From: Alphaproteobacteria bacterium
GTDB taxonomy: Bacteria > Pseudomonadota > Alphaproteobacteria > Rhizobiales > Hyphomicrobiaceae
Length of the DNA stretch: 64,000 bases
Assembly: GCA_019137195.1 (NCBI GenBank)
Contig: JAGVSR010000024.1
Coordinates: 1-64,000, forward strand
Direction of reading: 5' to 3'
Shown here in pieces: positions 16,401-24,789 of this stretch; position 1 is the stretch's first letter; each line of letters opens with the position of its first letter. Position numbers and translations under genes: made by a program. The notes under the pieces were generated by a model, which saw only the letters and a program-made list of their open reading frames with translations, made no database searches and had not been told where the DNA came from.

Positions 16401-17412
16401 CGACACGGCAGTGGTGGAGATCGAGGTGCTGCCGAACCATGCGCCGATCGTGTCGGGCACGATCGCCGACGTCGGCGCCACCGGCGGCGAGCGGTTTTCG
16501 ACCGCATTGCCTGACACCCTGTTCAGCGACCCTGACGGTGATCGCCTCGGCCTTACTGCCAGGCTTGCGAGTGGCGGGGCGCTTCCGTCCTGGCTGACGT
16601 TCGACCCGGCAAAGGCCACCTTCTCGGGCACGCCGCCGCCGTCGCTCTCCGCCCGTCTCGATATCGTCGTCACGGCGACGGACGGCGCTGCTTCTGTCAG
16701 CACGGACTTCAGGCTCGCCGTAGAGCCCGGTCGTCATCAGCACATGCCGGGCCGGGTCATCACCGGTGATGGCTGGGCCAACGGTCTCGCGGGCACCGCG
16801 GGCGACGACCGCATCGAGGGTCGCGGCGGCAGCGACTTCATGGCCGGCCTCGCCGGTGACGACGTCTTTATCGTCTGTGGCACGCTCGATGGCTGCGACG
16901 TGTTCGTGGGCGGGGCAGGCTACGACATCATCCGCGGCAGCAGCCGCGCCGACACCATCCGGCTCGCACACGCGAGCGTCAATCTCGATGGCATCGAGCG
17001 CATAGACGGCAAAGGCGGACGCGACGTGCTGGCCGCGTCGGCAAAAGGCGACCACCTGGATCTCTCGCTCGTGGACGTGCGCTCGATCGAGTGCATCGAC
17101 CTCGGCGCCGGCAACGACCGCTTCGCCGGCAGTGCCGGCCGCGACGTTGTGAAAGGCGGCGCCGGGGCGGACGTGTTTCGGTTGGGGCCCGCCTCGGGCC
17201 GTGACGTCATACTCGATTTCGTGTCCGCCCATGCCGGCGCGCGCCACGACCGGCTCGACCTCCGGGCCGCGGACTTCAGCTCGTTCTCCGAGGTCCTGGC
17301 CAACGCGTATGCCATGGGTGACGACACGGTCCTCTCGCTGTCGTCGACGTCGAGCGTGCGGCTCGTCGGCGTGTCGCTGTCTGATCTCGGCGCGGCTGAC
17401 GTGATCATATGA
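13468..17412 (+). CDS. Large RTX-type calcium-binding protein with cadherin/Ig-like domains
   Basis: 1314 residues from the ATG at 13468 (GGGGG 9-13 bases upstream; a longer frame from 13399 is less likely). The N-terminal 170 residues have no signal peptide. RTX nonapeptide blocks occur near residues 190-240, 680-820 and 1100-1230 (for example GSGDDTLDGGAGADTLSGG, LAGDDTLVGGDGNDIYYY). Between residues about 900 and 1100 are a cadherin-like tandem domain (NEAPVAVGDTA, FTYTLSDSHGGTDTAVVEI) and a putative-Ig module (LPSWLTFDPAKATFSGTPP). This architecture is typical of calcium-dependent adhesins or surface proteins exported by type I secretion from a C-terminal signal. No type I exporter or lytic-enzyme domain is nearby; role unknown. 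Confidence 0.88.
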   Translation: MPKVRIESTPVQVFYLGLFGFDHLMLTFQQLEAEDNGPQNVWYVMEGVRETGAAAPVLGVDGSTGQLTLAESYAAYGSDLTAVIGTPQDRGSRVLLTGLDALDSWYKMASFARDIDEQRLPYLGTGFLVTPTLNSSSVVASLLNSAGLDIAHLMPATVRFSPGTTTLIGTMDDDAMAIFSEFTTLVGGDGRDVLAGDDDLSSIDKLYGGKDDDKLNWSAGLNIMHGGLTGEDLVTDGDDTLDYTGVGYVVIDSFAPMDSHYLPSMIAHREDGTDWLFSVERFEWSGTDDTLIARGNLRIVRDDRLFRMGGESEEGKGDSTSFEGEEDSMLIAPVATGTVFALAEGSASDDTGIWIESVEWLVGSAQDDRIYAPDGLRGAEGGTGNDLVDGRLIVPFSGDSPLGYDVELYGGAGDDILVSAAGRSVACGGGGADQFVLSAFSSGAGVVELVIADADASDRVLVPYDMLKAVRGDFEGSALFPLLGAMGYPGAASFADLPENEGLLSTSTDSRSDFFVFEWQTQAQIWTFDNPHQGVIEFTGAFLYNREGSDLIIHAFLGGIEEITEIGHDEKPWTHLENYFEPMTETIIRVKDFQDGDLGIYFYDPGVPGDRDIMTEHGNFAVFDYPNWDAAVTGMTGGGYLYEAIEERPDVPTPPGDDTSMQAKAALAALALSATAGTAGNDVVTAGSGDDTLDGGAGADTLSGGSGNDVYIVDDAGDTVQEEVRAGSDTVRASVSYVLPENVEHLEIEGRARNGTGNAADNGLTGNDEDNLLIGFGGIDALLGLAGDDTLVGGDGNDIYYYRRGDGNDVIRDDGAGGGADILFFDGIAPGDIRFLRPASSPDDLVLVFEVGGRILIEDFFATPAGGIETVMMGEETIGRAAIEQALAGLPLTANEAPVAVGDTAIGMRAGSVLIPFAMLTGNDSDFEDDALRVSAVCGAVAGVTVALEAEGVRVTTGLGYSGPADFTYTLSDSHGGTDTAVVEIEVLPNHAPIVSGTIADVGATGGERFSTALPDTLFSDPDGDRLGLTARLASGGALPSWLTFDPAKATFSGTPPPSLSARLDIVVTATDGAASVSTDFRLAVEPGRHQHMPGRVITGDGWANGLAGTAGDDRIEGRGGSDFMAGLAGDDVFIVCGTLDGCDVFVGGAGYDIIRGSSRADTIRLAHASVNLDGIERIDGKGGRDVLAASAKGDHLDLSLVDVRSIECIDLGAGNDRFAGSAGRDVVKGGAGADVFRLGPASGRDVILDFVSAHAGARHDRLDLRAADFSSFSEVLANAYAMGDDTVLSLSSTSSVRLVGVSLSDLGAADVII

Positions 17413-17413
17413 G

Positions 17414-17441
17414 CGGTGTCAGACCCGGGGGTCTGACACCG
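17414..17441. repeat. 28-base palindrome (REP-like) acting as bidirectional terminator
   Basis: Arms CGGTGTCAGACCC and GGGTCTGACACCG pair perfectly over 13 bases around two central G. It sits exactly between two convergent genes (RTX stop 17412, clpB stop 17448), where a shared terminator would be. The GGTGTCAGACC core resembles REP-type palindromes that recur in many bacterial genomes, so it may be one copy of a dispersed family; no second copy was seen in this window and there is no T-run. Confidence 0.6.
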
Positions 17442-17447
17442 TCGCCG

Positions 17448-20045
17448 CTAGGCCGCCGCCTTCACCGGCCAGCCGTTGATGGTGAGCGACCCGTCGCGCA
17501 CCGACACGCGTACGCTGTCGCCATCCTTGACGCCGCCCGCCAGGATCTGCTCGGCAAGGGGGTCCTGCACGTGCTTCTGGATCACGCGCTTGAGAGGTCT
17601 GGCGCCGTACGCCGGGTCGTACCCGCGGTTGGCAAGCCACGTCCTGGCCTGCTCGTCGAGCTCCAGCGTGATTTTCCGCTCGGTGAGCAGCTTGTTGAGG
17701 CGCGCGATCTGGATGTCGACGATGGCGCTCATCTGGCTCCGCTGCAGGCGGTGGAAGAGGATGATCTCGTCCAGGCGGTTGAGAAACTCCGGCCGGAAGC
17801 GCGACTTCACCTCCGCCATCACGAGATCTCTCACCGCATCCGTGTCATCGCCCTCCTTCTGGTTGACGAGATACTCGGCACCGATGTTCGAGGTCAGAAT
17901 GATGAGCGTGTTCTTGAAGTCGACGGTCCGGCCCTGACCGTCCGTGAGGCGCCCGTCGTCCAGGACCTGCAGCAGCACGTTGAACACGTCGGGGTGCGCC
18001 TTCTCGATCTCGTCGAACAGCACGACCTGATACGGCCGCCGGCGCACAGCTTCGGTCAGCGCGCCCCCTTCGTCGTAGCCGACGTAGCCGGGAGGCGCGC
18101 CGATGAGACGGGCGACCGAGTGCTTCTCCATGTATTCGCTCATGTCCATCCGCACGAGCGCGGTGTCGTCGTCGAACAGGAACTGCGCGAGTGCTTTCGT
18201 CAGCTCTGTCTTGCCGACACCCGTCGGTCCGAGGAACATGAACGAGCCGATCGGCCGGTTCGGGTCCTGGAGCCCGGCGCGTGCGCGCCGGACCGCCGTC
18301 GAGACTGCGACGACCGCCTCCTCCTGGCCGATGACGCGCTTTGCGAGCTGATCCTCCATCTTGAGCAGCTTGTCGCGCTCGCCTTCGAGCATCTTGTCGA
18401 CGGGCACGCCCGTCCAGCGCGAGACGACGGCCGCAATCTGGTCCGGTGTCACCGCCTCCTCGACCATGGCGCCTTTTCCGGCCGCGCTCTCGATCTCCAC
18501 GAGCTTCTTCTCGAGATCGGGGATCACGCCGTAGGCGAGCTCACCCGCGCGCGCGAGGTTGCCCTTCCTCTGCGCCTGCTCGAGCTCGTTGCGTCGCGTT
18601 TCGAGCTCCTCCTTGATCTTCTGCACCGAGCCGAGCTTCTGCTTCTCGGCCTGCCAGCGCGCAGTCAGTGCCTTCGACTTCTCCTCGAGCTCGGCGATGG
18701 ACTTCTCGAGCTTGCCGAGGCGGTCCTTGGAGGCGGCGTCCGTCTCCTTCTTCAACGCCTCGCGCTCGATCATCATCTGCATGAGATCGCGGTCGATGGC
18801 GTCGAGCTCCTCGGGCTTGCTGTCGACCTGCATCCGCAGGCGCGACGACGCCTCGTCGACGAGGTCGATGGCCTTGTCGGGCAGGAAGCGGTCCGTGATG
18901 TAGCGGTTGGACAGCGTCGCCGCCGCAACGAGCGCGCTATCGGTGATGCGCACGCCGTGGTGCAGCTCGTACTTCTCCTTGAGCCCGCGCAGTATCGAGA
19001 TCGTATCCTCGACCGTCGGCTCGGTGACGAACACGGGCTGGAAGCGCCGCGCCAGCGCCGCGTCCTTCTCGATATGCTTCCGGTACTCGTCGAGCGTGGT
19101 GGCGCCGACGCAGTGCAGCTCGCCGCGCGCTAGCGCCGGTTTCAAGAGGTTGCCGGCATCCATCGCGCCTTCGCTCTTGCCGGCTCCGACGATCGTGTGC
19201 AGCTCGTCGATGAAGAGAATGACGCCGCCCTCCGCTGCCTGCACCTCCTGCAGCACGGACTTCAGGCGCTCCTCGAACTCGCCGCGGTACTTCGCGCCCG
19301 CGATCAGCGAGCCCATGTCGAGGGCGAGCAGCTTCTTGTCCTTGAGGCTCTCCGGCACGTCACCCTTGACGATGCGCAAGGCGAGACCCTCGGCGATGGC
19401 GGTCTTGCCGACGCCGGGCTCGCCGATGAGGACCGGGTTGTTCTTCGTGCGCCGCGACAGAACCTGGATGGTGCGGCGGATCTCCTCGTCGCGGCCGATG
19501 ACGGGATCGAGCTTGCCCGAGCTTGCCGCCTCCGTGAGGTCGCGCGCATAGCGCTTCAGAGCGTCGTAGGCCTGCTCGGCGGACGCCGTGTCCGCCGTGC
19601 GTCCCTTCCGGATGTCGTTGATGGCGGCGTTGAGGCCCTGCGCGGTCACGCCGGCCTCGGCCAGAATCTTCCCCGACTCAGTGCCCTTCTCGAGGGCGAG
19701 CGCGAGCAAGAGCCGTTCGGCGGTGATGTACTTGTCTCCGGCCTTCTCGGCGATCTTCTCGGCACTGTCGAAGAGGCGAGCCAGCTCCTGCGAGACGTAG
19801 GTCTGGCCAGCGCCCGAGCCCGACACTGCGGGGCGCTTCTTCAGCGCACGCTCGACAGCCGCCAGGGCCTCGCGCGAGCGGCCGCCCGAGCGGTCGATGA
19901 GACCGGCGGCAAGCCCTTCCTCGTCGTCGAGGAGCACTTTCAGGAGATGCTCGGGGGTGAACTGCTGGTGGCCCTCGCGCTGGGCGAGGCTTTGAGCCGA
20001 CTGGACAAAGCCCTTGGACCGGTCGGTATACCGTTCAAAGTTCAT
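17448..20045 (-). CDS. clpB: ATP-dependent disaggregase ClpB
   Basis: 865 residues, full length for ClpB (857 in E. coli). Order: Clp N-domain (1-150), first AAA+ with Walker [14 protein letters not shown] near 205, the coiled-coil middle domain (about 410-525), second AAA+ with Walker [14 protein letters not shown] near 610, and the C-terminal D2-small domain. It pulls apart protein aggregates with DnaK during heat stress. The ClpP-binding loop of ClpA/X is absent, as expected. Single gene; on its strand a CCTATAT stretch near 20170 could be a heat-shock minus-10 box, but I cannot pair it with a good minus-35. Confidence 0.97.
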   Translation of the reverse strand: MNFERYTDRSKGFVQSAQSLAQREGHQQFTPEHLLKVLLDDEEGLAAGLIDRSGGRSREALAAVERALKKRPAVSGSGAGQTYVSQELARLFDSAEKIAEKAGDKYITAERLLLALALEKGTESGKILAEAGVTAQGLNAAINDIRKGRTADTASAEQAYDALKRYARDLTEAASSGKLDPVIGRDEEIRRTIQVLSRRTKNNPVLIGEPGVGKTAIAEGLALRIVKGDVPESLKDKKLLALDMGSLIAGAKYRGEFEERLKSVLQEVQAAEGGVILFIDELHTIVGAGKSEGAMDAGNLLKPALARGELHCVGATTLDEYRKHIEKDAALARRFQPVFVTEPTVEDTISILRGLKEKYELHHGVRITDSALVAAATLSNRYITDRFLPDKAIDLVDEASSRLRMQVDSKPEELDAIDRDLMQMMIEREALKKETDAASKDRLGKLEKSIAELEEKSKALTARWQAEKQKLGSVQKIKEELETRRNELEQAQRKGNLARAGELAYGVIPDLEKKLVEIESAAGKGAMVEEAVTPDQIAAVVSRWTGVPVDKMLEGERDKLLKMEDQLAKRVIGQEEAVVAVSTAVRRARAGLQDPNRPIGSFMFLGPTGVGKTELTKALAQFLFDDDTALVRMDMSEYMEKHSVARLIGAPPGYVGYDEGGALTEAVRRRPYQVVLFDEIEKAHPDVFNVLLQVLDDGRLTDGQGRTVDFKNTLIILTSNIGAEYLVNQKEGDDTDAVRDLVMAEVKSRFRPEFLNRLDEIILFHRLQRSQMSAIVDIQIARLNKLLTERKITLELDEQARTWLANRGYDPAYGARPLKRVIQKHVQDPLAEQILAGGVKDGDSVRVSVRDGSLTINGWPVKAAA

Positions 20046-20323
20046 GGAAATTCCCTCTTCAGCGCGCCGTCCCGCCCCATGGGCGCGGGGTTCGGCACCG
20101 TCTATCAGGATCGTTGCAACAGCATCTCTGGGCCCCGAAGGCGCCCGCGTCTGCCGTCTCGGAACTGATATAGGGCGGGCGCGCGATCAGAAAAGAGGGG
20201 CCGGCAGGCGCGGTCGGGAAATCGTGGCCGTCCGGCGCGGCCGGCATGCATGCGCGGACCCCACCCGGAGCGGGTTCGCCGAGGCTGGCACTTCCGGCGC
20301 GTCCGGCACAGGGAGCTCGCCGC

Positions 20324-21127
20324 TTAGCCTTGCCCGGCAGGACGCGTCTTGTCCGGCCAGAGGCAGAGGTCGCGGATCAGGCACCCCGGGCAGTTGGGCT
20401 TCAACGCCTTGCACACGTAGCGTCCATGCAGGATCAGCCAGTGGTGAGCCGGCACGCCGTAGCGGGGCGGGATCACGCGCACGAGATCCTCCTCGACCGC
20501 GAGCGGCGTCTTGCCCTTCGACAAGCCGATGCGGTTCGCGACCCGGAACACGTGCGTATCGACCGCCACCGTCGGCTCCCCGAAGGCGACGTTCATGACG
20601 ACGTTCGCCGTCTTGCGCCCGACGCCCGGCAGCGTCTCGAGCGCGTCGCGGTCGCGGGGCACCTCACCGCCGTAGAGCGCGATCAGCTTCTCGGACAGGA
20701 GCACCACGTTCTTCGCCTTGTTGCGGTAGAGCCCGATGGTTCTCACGTAGTCGCGAACCCGGTCCTCGCCGAGCGCCACCATCTTCGCGGGCGTATCGGC
20801 AACTTTGAATAGCGCCCGCGTCGCCTTGTTCACCCCCGCGTCCGTCGCCTGCGCCGACAGCACGACCGCGACGAGGAGCGTGTACGGGTTGACGTGCTCG
20901 AGCTCGCCCTTGGGCTCGGGGTTCGAGTCCGCGAAGCGGCGAAACATCTCTTCGATCGCCGCCGCTCCGAGGAGGTCTCCGGCCTTGCCCGATCTCGGCT
21001 TGGCCGCGGAACTCTTCGTACGCGGGCCGCTCGGCTTGACCGCGGCCACGGGCTTGCCGGCACTCGACTTAGCGGTCGCCGCGGCTGCCGGCCGGACGCG
21101 GCCCGGTTTCGTCGTCACGCTCTTCAT
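20324..21127 (-). CDS. nth: Endonuclease III (DNA glycosylase/AP lyase)
   Basis: Base-excision repair enzyme removing oxidised pyrimidines. From the ATG at 21127 it has 267 residues: a 45-residue Lys/Ala/Pro-rich N-terminal extension, then the HhH-GPD fold. Catalytic Lys is in LPGVGRKTANVVMN and the Asp in VAVDTHVFRV; the [4Fe-4S] ligands are CxxxxxxCxxCxxxxxC in CKALKPNCPGCLIRDLC. The frame continues upstream over the divergent DUF2244 gene but is not protein-like there. Start codons of nth and DUF2244 are only 33 bases apart. Confidence 0.95.
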   Translation of the reverse strand: MKSVTTKPGRVRPAAAATAKSSAGKPVAAVKPSGPRTKSSAAKPRSGKAGDLLGAAAIEEMFRRFADSNPEPKGELEHVNPYTLLVAVVLSAQATDAGVNKATRALFKVADTPAKMVALGEDRVRDYVRTIGLYRNKAKNVVLLSEKLIALYGGEVPRDRDALETLPGVGRKTANVVMNVAFGEPTVAVDTHVFRVANRIGLSKGKTPLAVEEDLVRVIPPRYGVPAHHWLILHGRYVCKALKPNCPGCLIRDLCLWPDKTRPAGQG

Positions 21128-21160
21128 CTGCCGGTCCTTTGCCGCTAGTCTCCCGCCGTC

Positions 21161-21658
21161 ATGAAGGACAATGAGCCAGAAACGCAAGAGGTCACGAGCT
21201 TCCGGGCCGTGCTTCATCCTCATAGCGTGATCGGCCCCAAGGGCGCGACGGTGTTCATGCTCGCCGTGTCGGCCATCAGCTTTGTCGCCGGCTGGATGTT
21301 CCTGATCCTCGGCATCGGTCCGGTGATCGCATTCCTGCTCGTGGCGCTCGTCGTGCTCTACGCCGGCCTGCGCATGTGCCAGGCCATCGATCCGGGCTAC
21401 GAGGAGATCGAGCTCACACCCGACCGGCTGACGCTCGTCATGGTCGATGGCAAGGGCGAGGCGCAGCGCTTCGAGTTCAATTCGCACTGGGTCCGCGTCG
21501 TCGCCGCCGAGCGTCCGGGAGGCGGCACGCGCCTCGTGCTCGCCTCGCGCGGCGAGGAGACGGAGTTCGGTCTCGTGCTCGACGACTTCGAGCGCCGCGA
21601 GTTCGCCGGGATCCTCTCCTCGAAGCTCCTCGACGCCCGTACCGGCAAGCCGCTTTGA
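21161..21658 (+). CDS. DUF2244 family inner-membrane protein
   Basis: 165 residues with two adjacent membrane helices (about residues 30-72) followed by a C-terminal beta-rich domain containing FNSHWVRVVAAERPGG, the family signature. DUF2244 proteins are common in alphaproteobacteria, usually next to nth as here; their function is not known. Divergent from nth and convergent with mutT. Confidence 0.85.
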   Translation: MKDNEPETQEVTSFRAVLHPHSVIGPKGATVFMLAVSAISFVAGWMFLILGIGPVIAFLLVALVVLYAGLRMCQAIDPGYEEIELTPDRLTLVMVDGKGEAQRFEFNSHWVRVVAAERPGGGTRLVLASRGEETEFGLVLDDFERREFAGILSSKLLDARTGKPL

Positions 21659-21696
21659 TCCGATCGCCCCTCCCGACAGAGGGGGGCGGACGCGTC

Positions 21697-22128
21697 TCAC
21701 CCCAGGAGATCCCTAAGGAACGGAATGAGTGGCAAGTCGGCGGGCGGCATCGGGTAGTCGGCCAGACGGAGCGCGCGCACCCACCTGATCTCCTGCCCCT
21801 CGCGCGGCACGACCTCGCCGTCCCAGGTGCGGCAGAGGTAGAGCGGCATCAGGAGATGGAACCCCTCGTAGGCGTGGCTCGCGAACGTGAACGGCGCCAG
21901 GCAGGTCAGGCACACCTTGATCGAGAGCTCCTCCTCGAGCTCGCGCACCAGCGCCTCTTCCGGAGTCTCGCCGGCGCCGACCTTGCCGCCCGGGAACTCC
22001 CACAGACCAGCCATGCTGCGCCCTTCGGGACGCTTGGCAATGAGCACCCGGTTGTCGGCATCGACGAGAGCCGCCGCGGCAACCAGCAGGATCGGCCGCG
22101 CAGAGCTGCTCTCGCCCTCATCCGACAT
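21697..22128 (-). CDS. mutT: (Deoxy)nucleoside triphosphate pyrophosphohydrolase, MutT type
   Basis: 143-residue Nudix hydrolase with the complete box GGKVGAGETPEEALVRELEEEL-type pattern at residues 48-69 (GX5EX7REXXEEXG region; Glu cluster RELEEE binds the metal). MutT removes 8-oxo-dGTP from the nucleotide pool. It overlaps the 3' end of the glycosyltransferase gene by 11 bases, so the two are co-transcribed. A G/C hairpin without T-run (21665-21688) separates it from the convergent DUF2244 gene. Confidence 0.88.
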   Translation of the reverse strand: MSDEGESSSARPILLVAAAALVDADNRVLIAKRPEGRSMAGLWEFPGGKVGAGETPEEALVRELEEELSIKVCLTCLAPFTFASHAYEGFHLLMPLYLCRTWDGEVVPREGQEIRWVRALRLADYPMPPADLPLIPFLRDLLG

Positions 22129-23347
22129 GGCCGGCGCCTTCCACGAGTGCGACCATGTCCGGCAGGCACTTGGTCTTGAGGTCGTAATTGTCGAGGATGG
22201 TCTGCCGCGCGGCCTTCCGCAAGGGATCGAACCGTTGCGGCTCGGCCAAGGCGTCGGCCAGGGTGGTCGACCAGCCCTTGACGTCGAAGAAGTCCACGAG
22301 GCGGCCGTTCACGCCGTCCTTCAAGACTTCCACGACCGGCGGCGTCCTGGAGCCGACCACCAGCGTGCCGACGCTCATCGCTTCCAGCATCGACCACGAG
22401 AGGACGAACGGATAGGTGAGATAGGCATGCACGCGCGACACCTGCATCAGCGATAGATAGGTCGTGTAGTCGAGGTTGCCGACCATATGCACACGGCTCA
22501 TGTCGAGCCGGTCCTTGACCTCGTCGAAGAAGATGTCGCGCCAGCTCTTGTTGTCGGGAGCGCGCGTGCCGTAGCTCAAGCCGTTGCCGCCGACGACGAC
22601 GGCATGTGCCTGCGGACGGCGCTCGAGGATCTCGGGCAGCGCACGCATGAAGATGTGATAGCCGCGATAGGGCTCGAGGTTGCGGTTGACGAACGTCAAC
22701 ACTTCGTCGCCGGCCTTGAAGGCCACGTCCGAGCCGGGAACCTTGAACACCGCGGACGGGTTCGGTGCCACCCGCGACGTATCGATGCCGTCGTGGACGA
22801 CCTTGATCCGCTCGGCGATCCCCGGCGGAAACGACGACGCCTGCCAGCGCGTCGGCGCCACCGCCTGGTCCGCCGCGCACACCGCAACGAGCAGATGCGC
22901 CTGACGGGTCCTGACGTAGATGGTGCCCGGCAGCGTTACCTGCTGCAGCTCGGGATCGAAGTCGGTGTCGAGCCCGCGCGGCCGGTAGCCGAACTCGGCA
23001 TAGACCATGAGGCGCGTCTCCGGCCACACCTCCTTGATGTAGAGGCTCTCGCCCCAGCCGAGGTGCGCGAACACGACGTCGGGCGCGAGCCCCCGCTGCT
23101 TGAGCGCCTGGCAGGCCATGGCGACGGCCTCGCCGCGCCGCATCCGCTCGGCAAAGTCGGCCGCCAGACGCGGGAACTCGGGCGGTGTTTTCCCCGGCTC
23201 GTACTTGTACTTCACGACCGGCACCGGCGACGGCCGCTGGTTCGTATGCACCGTGAGGGCGAGCACCTCGTGCCCGCGCTGGGCCAAGGCCGGGGCAAGA
23301 TGCACGAACTGCCCGGGAAAATTCTGGTGAATGAACAGGATGCGCAT
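22118..23347 (-). CDS. Glycosyltransferase, group 1 / GT4 type
   Basis: 409 residues starting MRILFIHQNFPGQF, the usual first strand of a GT-B enzyme. N-terminal acceptor domain (1-200) has AEFGYRPRGLDTDFDP; C-terminal sugar-nucleotide domain has VNRNLEPYRGYHIFMRALP and, near residue 320, SWSMLEAMSVGTLVVGS with the E-x7-E-type region. Acceptor and donor unknown; similar proteins act on cell-surface glycans. The frame upstream of 23347 is not protein-like. No other polysaccharide genes are nearby, so it is probably an isolated gene coupled to mutT. Confidence 0.85.
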   Translation of the reverse strand: MRILFIHQNFPGQFVHLAPALAQRGHEVLALTVHTNQRPSPVPVVKYKYEPGKTPPEFPRLAADFAERMRRGEAVAMACQALKQRGLAPDVVFAHLGWGESLYIKEVWPETRLMVYAEFGYRPRGLDTDFDPELQQVTLPGTIYVRTRQAHLLVAVCAADQAVAPTRWQASSFPPGIAERIKVVHDGIDTSRVAPNPSAVFKVPGSDVAFKAGDEVLTFVNRNLEPYRGYHIFMRALPEILERRPQAHAVVVGGNGLSYGTRAPDNKSWRDIFFDEVKDRLDMSRVHMVGNLDYTTYLSLMQVSRVHAYLTYPFVLSWSMLEAMSVGTLVVGSRTPPVVEVLKDGVNGRLVDFFDVKGWSTTLADALAEPQRFDPLRKAARQTILDNYDLKTKCLPDMVALVEGAGHVG

Positions 23348-23515
23348 TGCGGGCGGTTGAGGGCGGGAGGGAGGAAGCTCGTTAGCGATAATCCAGGTCG
23401 GATGCAAAAGGCAACGCACCTGTTCCCGCGGTAACAGCCGAGGTCGCTCTGCCGTGCCAGCGTTCCCCATGGCTGGTGCGCGAGGGGTTGCGCGGAACGG
23501 AAATCGGAGGACGTC

Positions 23516-24688
23516 ATGCGTCGAGCGGTTTGGGCGCTGTTGGCTGGAACGGCCGCATCATTGGCGCCGGTCGTAGCGGAGGCGAGGCCGGGCGATCGCA
23601 TCGGCGAGGCCGTGCTCGTGGTCAACCAGGTGACCGCCGAGCTGTCGCGCGACGTGCGCACGCTCATCACCGGCGACCCGGTGCGCCACAGCGAGATCGT
23701 GGTTGCGGGCGCCGACGCGCGTACGGAGCTCAAGCTCGACGACGACACCAAGTTGGCGCTGGGTCCCGGAGCCAGGCTTCGCCTCGACAAGTTCGTCTAC
23801 GACCCCGACCGGCACAAGGGCTCGATTCTGGTCGATCTCGTGAAGGGCACTTTCCGCTTCATGACCGGCATCGCCTCGAAGCCGAGCTATCTCATCCGCA
23901 CGCCGACCGCGGCCATTACCGTGCGCGGCACAATCTTCGACGTCTTCGTGAGAAAGAACGGCGAAACGTGGGTGCTGTTGTCCGAAGGCGGCATCGAGGC
24001 CTGCACGAGGAGCGGCACGTGCCGCGTGCTCGACAAGCCGGGCAGCATTCTCGCTATTACGGCTGCAGGCGAGGTCGGCGCGCCGTCGTGCTGGCAGCGT
24101 TTCGGCGCCGATCTCGACTTCAGCTTCGACCAGGCCTTCCCGTTCGTGTCGCGACCGCCCACGATCGATAGGAGCCCCGTGTTCACGCGCACCGCGCTGA
24201 CCGGCGACGAGGCGTGCGCTTCGCAGCCGAAAGTCCGCCGCGCCGACGCCGGCCCGCCGGCCCGCGATCCGAAGCCGGTCGTGAAGCAGCCGAAAGTCGA
24301 GCCAAAGCTATCGAGGCAGGCCCGTTACGAGCCGGATCTGGAGCCGCGCAGCAAGCGCGTCGTCAAGGTGGTGCCGGAGTATGAGGCCGAGCGCAGGCGT
24401 CCGCCGATCAAGATCGTGACCATGCCGCCGATCGACTATCGTCCGCCCGTCATCCGCTTCCCGCAACGGCCGCGCATGCCCGACATGGACGGCAACTGGC
24501 CCGGCTATCCCAAGTACCCCGGCAAGCTGCCCAAGTTCCCCAGATTGCCGACGGGCGGCTACGATAAAGTCCCGTCCTTGCCGAGCATGCCGACCAAGTA
24601 CCCGTCGAGGATTCCGGCCAACTTCCCGTCGAAGATGCCGGGCATGCCGAGCAAGATAGGCGGCTACGGCGGGTCCGTCCTGCGTTGA
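23516..24688 (+). CDS. Exported FecR-domain protein with Pro/Lys-rich tail
   Basis: 390 residues: signal peptide (ends VVAEARPGD), then a FecR-type domain (about 35-185) with TELKLDDDTKLALGPGARL, LVKGTFRFMTG and TAAITVRGTIFDVFV. The last 200 residues are Pro/Lys/Arg-rich with short repeats such as YPKYPGKLPKFPRLP and SMPTKYPSRIP. Unlike classical FecR it has no cytoplasmic anti-sigma segment, and no sigma factor or TonB receptor gene is nearby. A close relative is encoded at 33773-34564. Probably a periplasmic scaffold or sensor; ligand unknown. Confidence 0.8.
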   Translation: MRRAVWALLAGTAASLAPVVAEARPGDRIGEAVLVVNQVTAELSRDVRTLITGDPVRHSEIVVAGADARTELKLDDDTKLALGPGARLRLDKFVYDPDRHKGSILVDLVKGTFRFMTGIASKPSYLIRTPTAAITVRGTIFDVFVRKNGETWVLLSEGGIEACTRSGTCRVLDKPGSILAITAAGEVGAPSCWQRFGADLDFSFDQAFPFVSRPPTIDRSPVFTRTALTGDEACASQPKVRRADAGPPARDPKPVVKQPKVEPKLSRQARYEPDLEPRSKRVVKVVPEYEAERRRPPIKIVTMPPIDYRPPVIRFPQRPRMPDMDGNWPGYPKYPGKLPKFPRLPTGGYDKVPSLPSMPTKYPSRIPANFPSKMPGMPSKIGGYGGSVLR

Positions 24689-24734
24689 CGGGTACGATCC
24701 CAGCCATTCAGGCCGTGGTTGCCGCCCGCGACGA

Positions 24735-24766
24735 CCCGTCCCGCTCCCCGCAAGGGGGGCGACGGG
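24735..24766. terminator. Possible hairpin between convergent FecR and ThDP-enzyme genes
   Basis: CCCGTCCCGCTCCCC pairs imperfectly with GGGGGGCGACGGG around a GCAA loop between two convergent stop codons. There is no T-run, so intrinsic termination is doubtful. Confidence 0.3.
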
Positions 24767-24789
24767 GCACCGGCTTTCTGGCGAGCACT

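Noticed and set aside
17409-19133. 574-codon plus-strand frame opposite clpB
   Set aside because: Leu/Asp/Val-rich antisense of a strongly conserved gene, no ribosome site.
20160-20175. RpoH promoter for clpB
   Set aside because: CCTATAT could be a minus-10 but no CTTG-type minus-35 was found at the right spacing.
21128-21700. Extended N-terminus of endonuclease III
   Set aside because: Overlaps the divergent DUF2244 gene and is not protein-like; the ATG at 21127 starts the basic leader.
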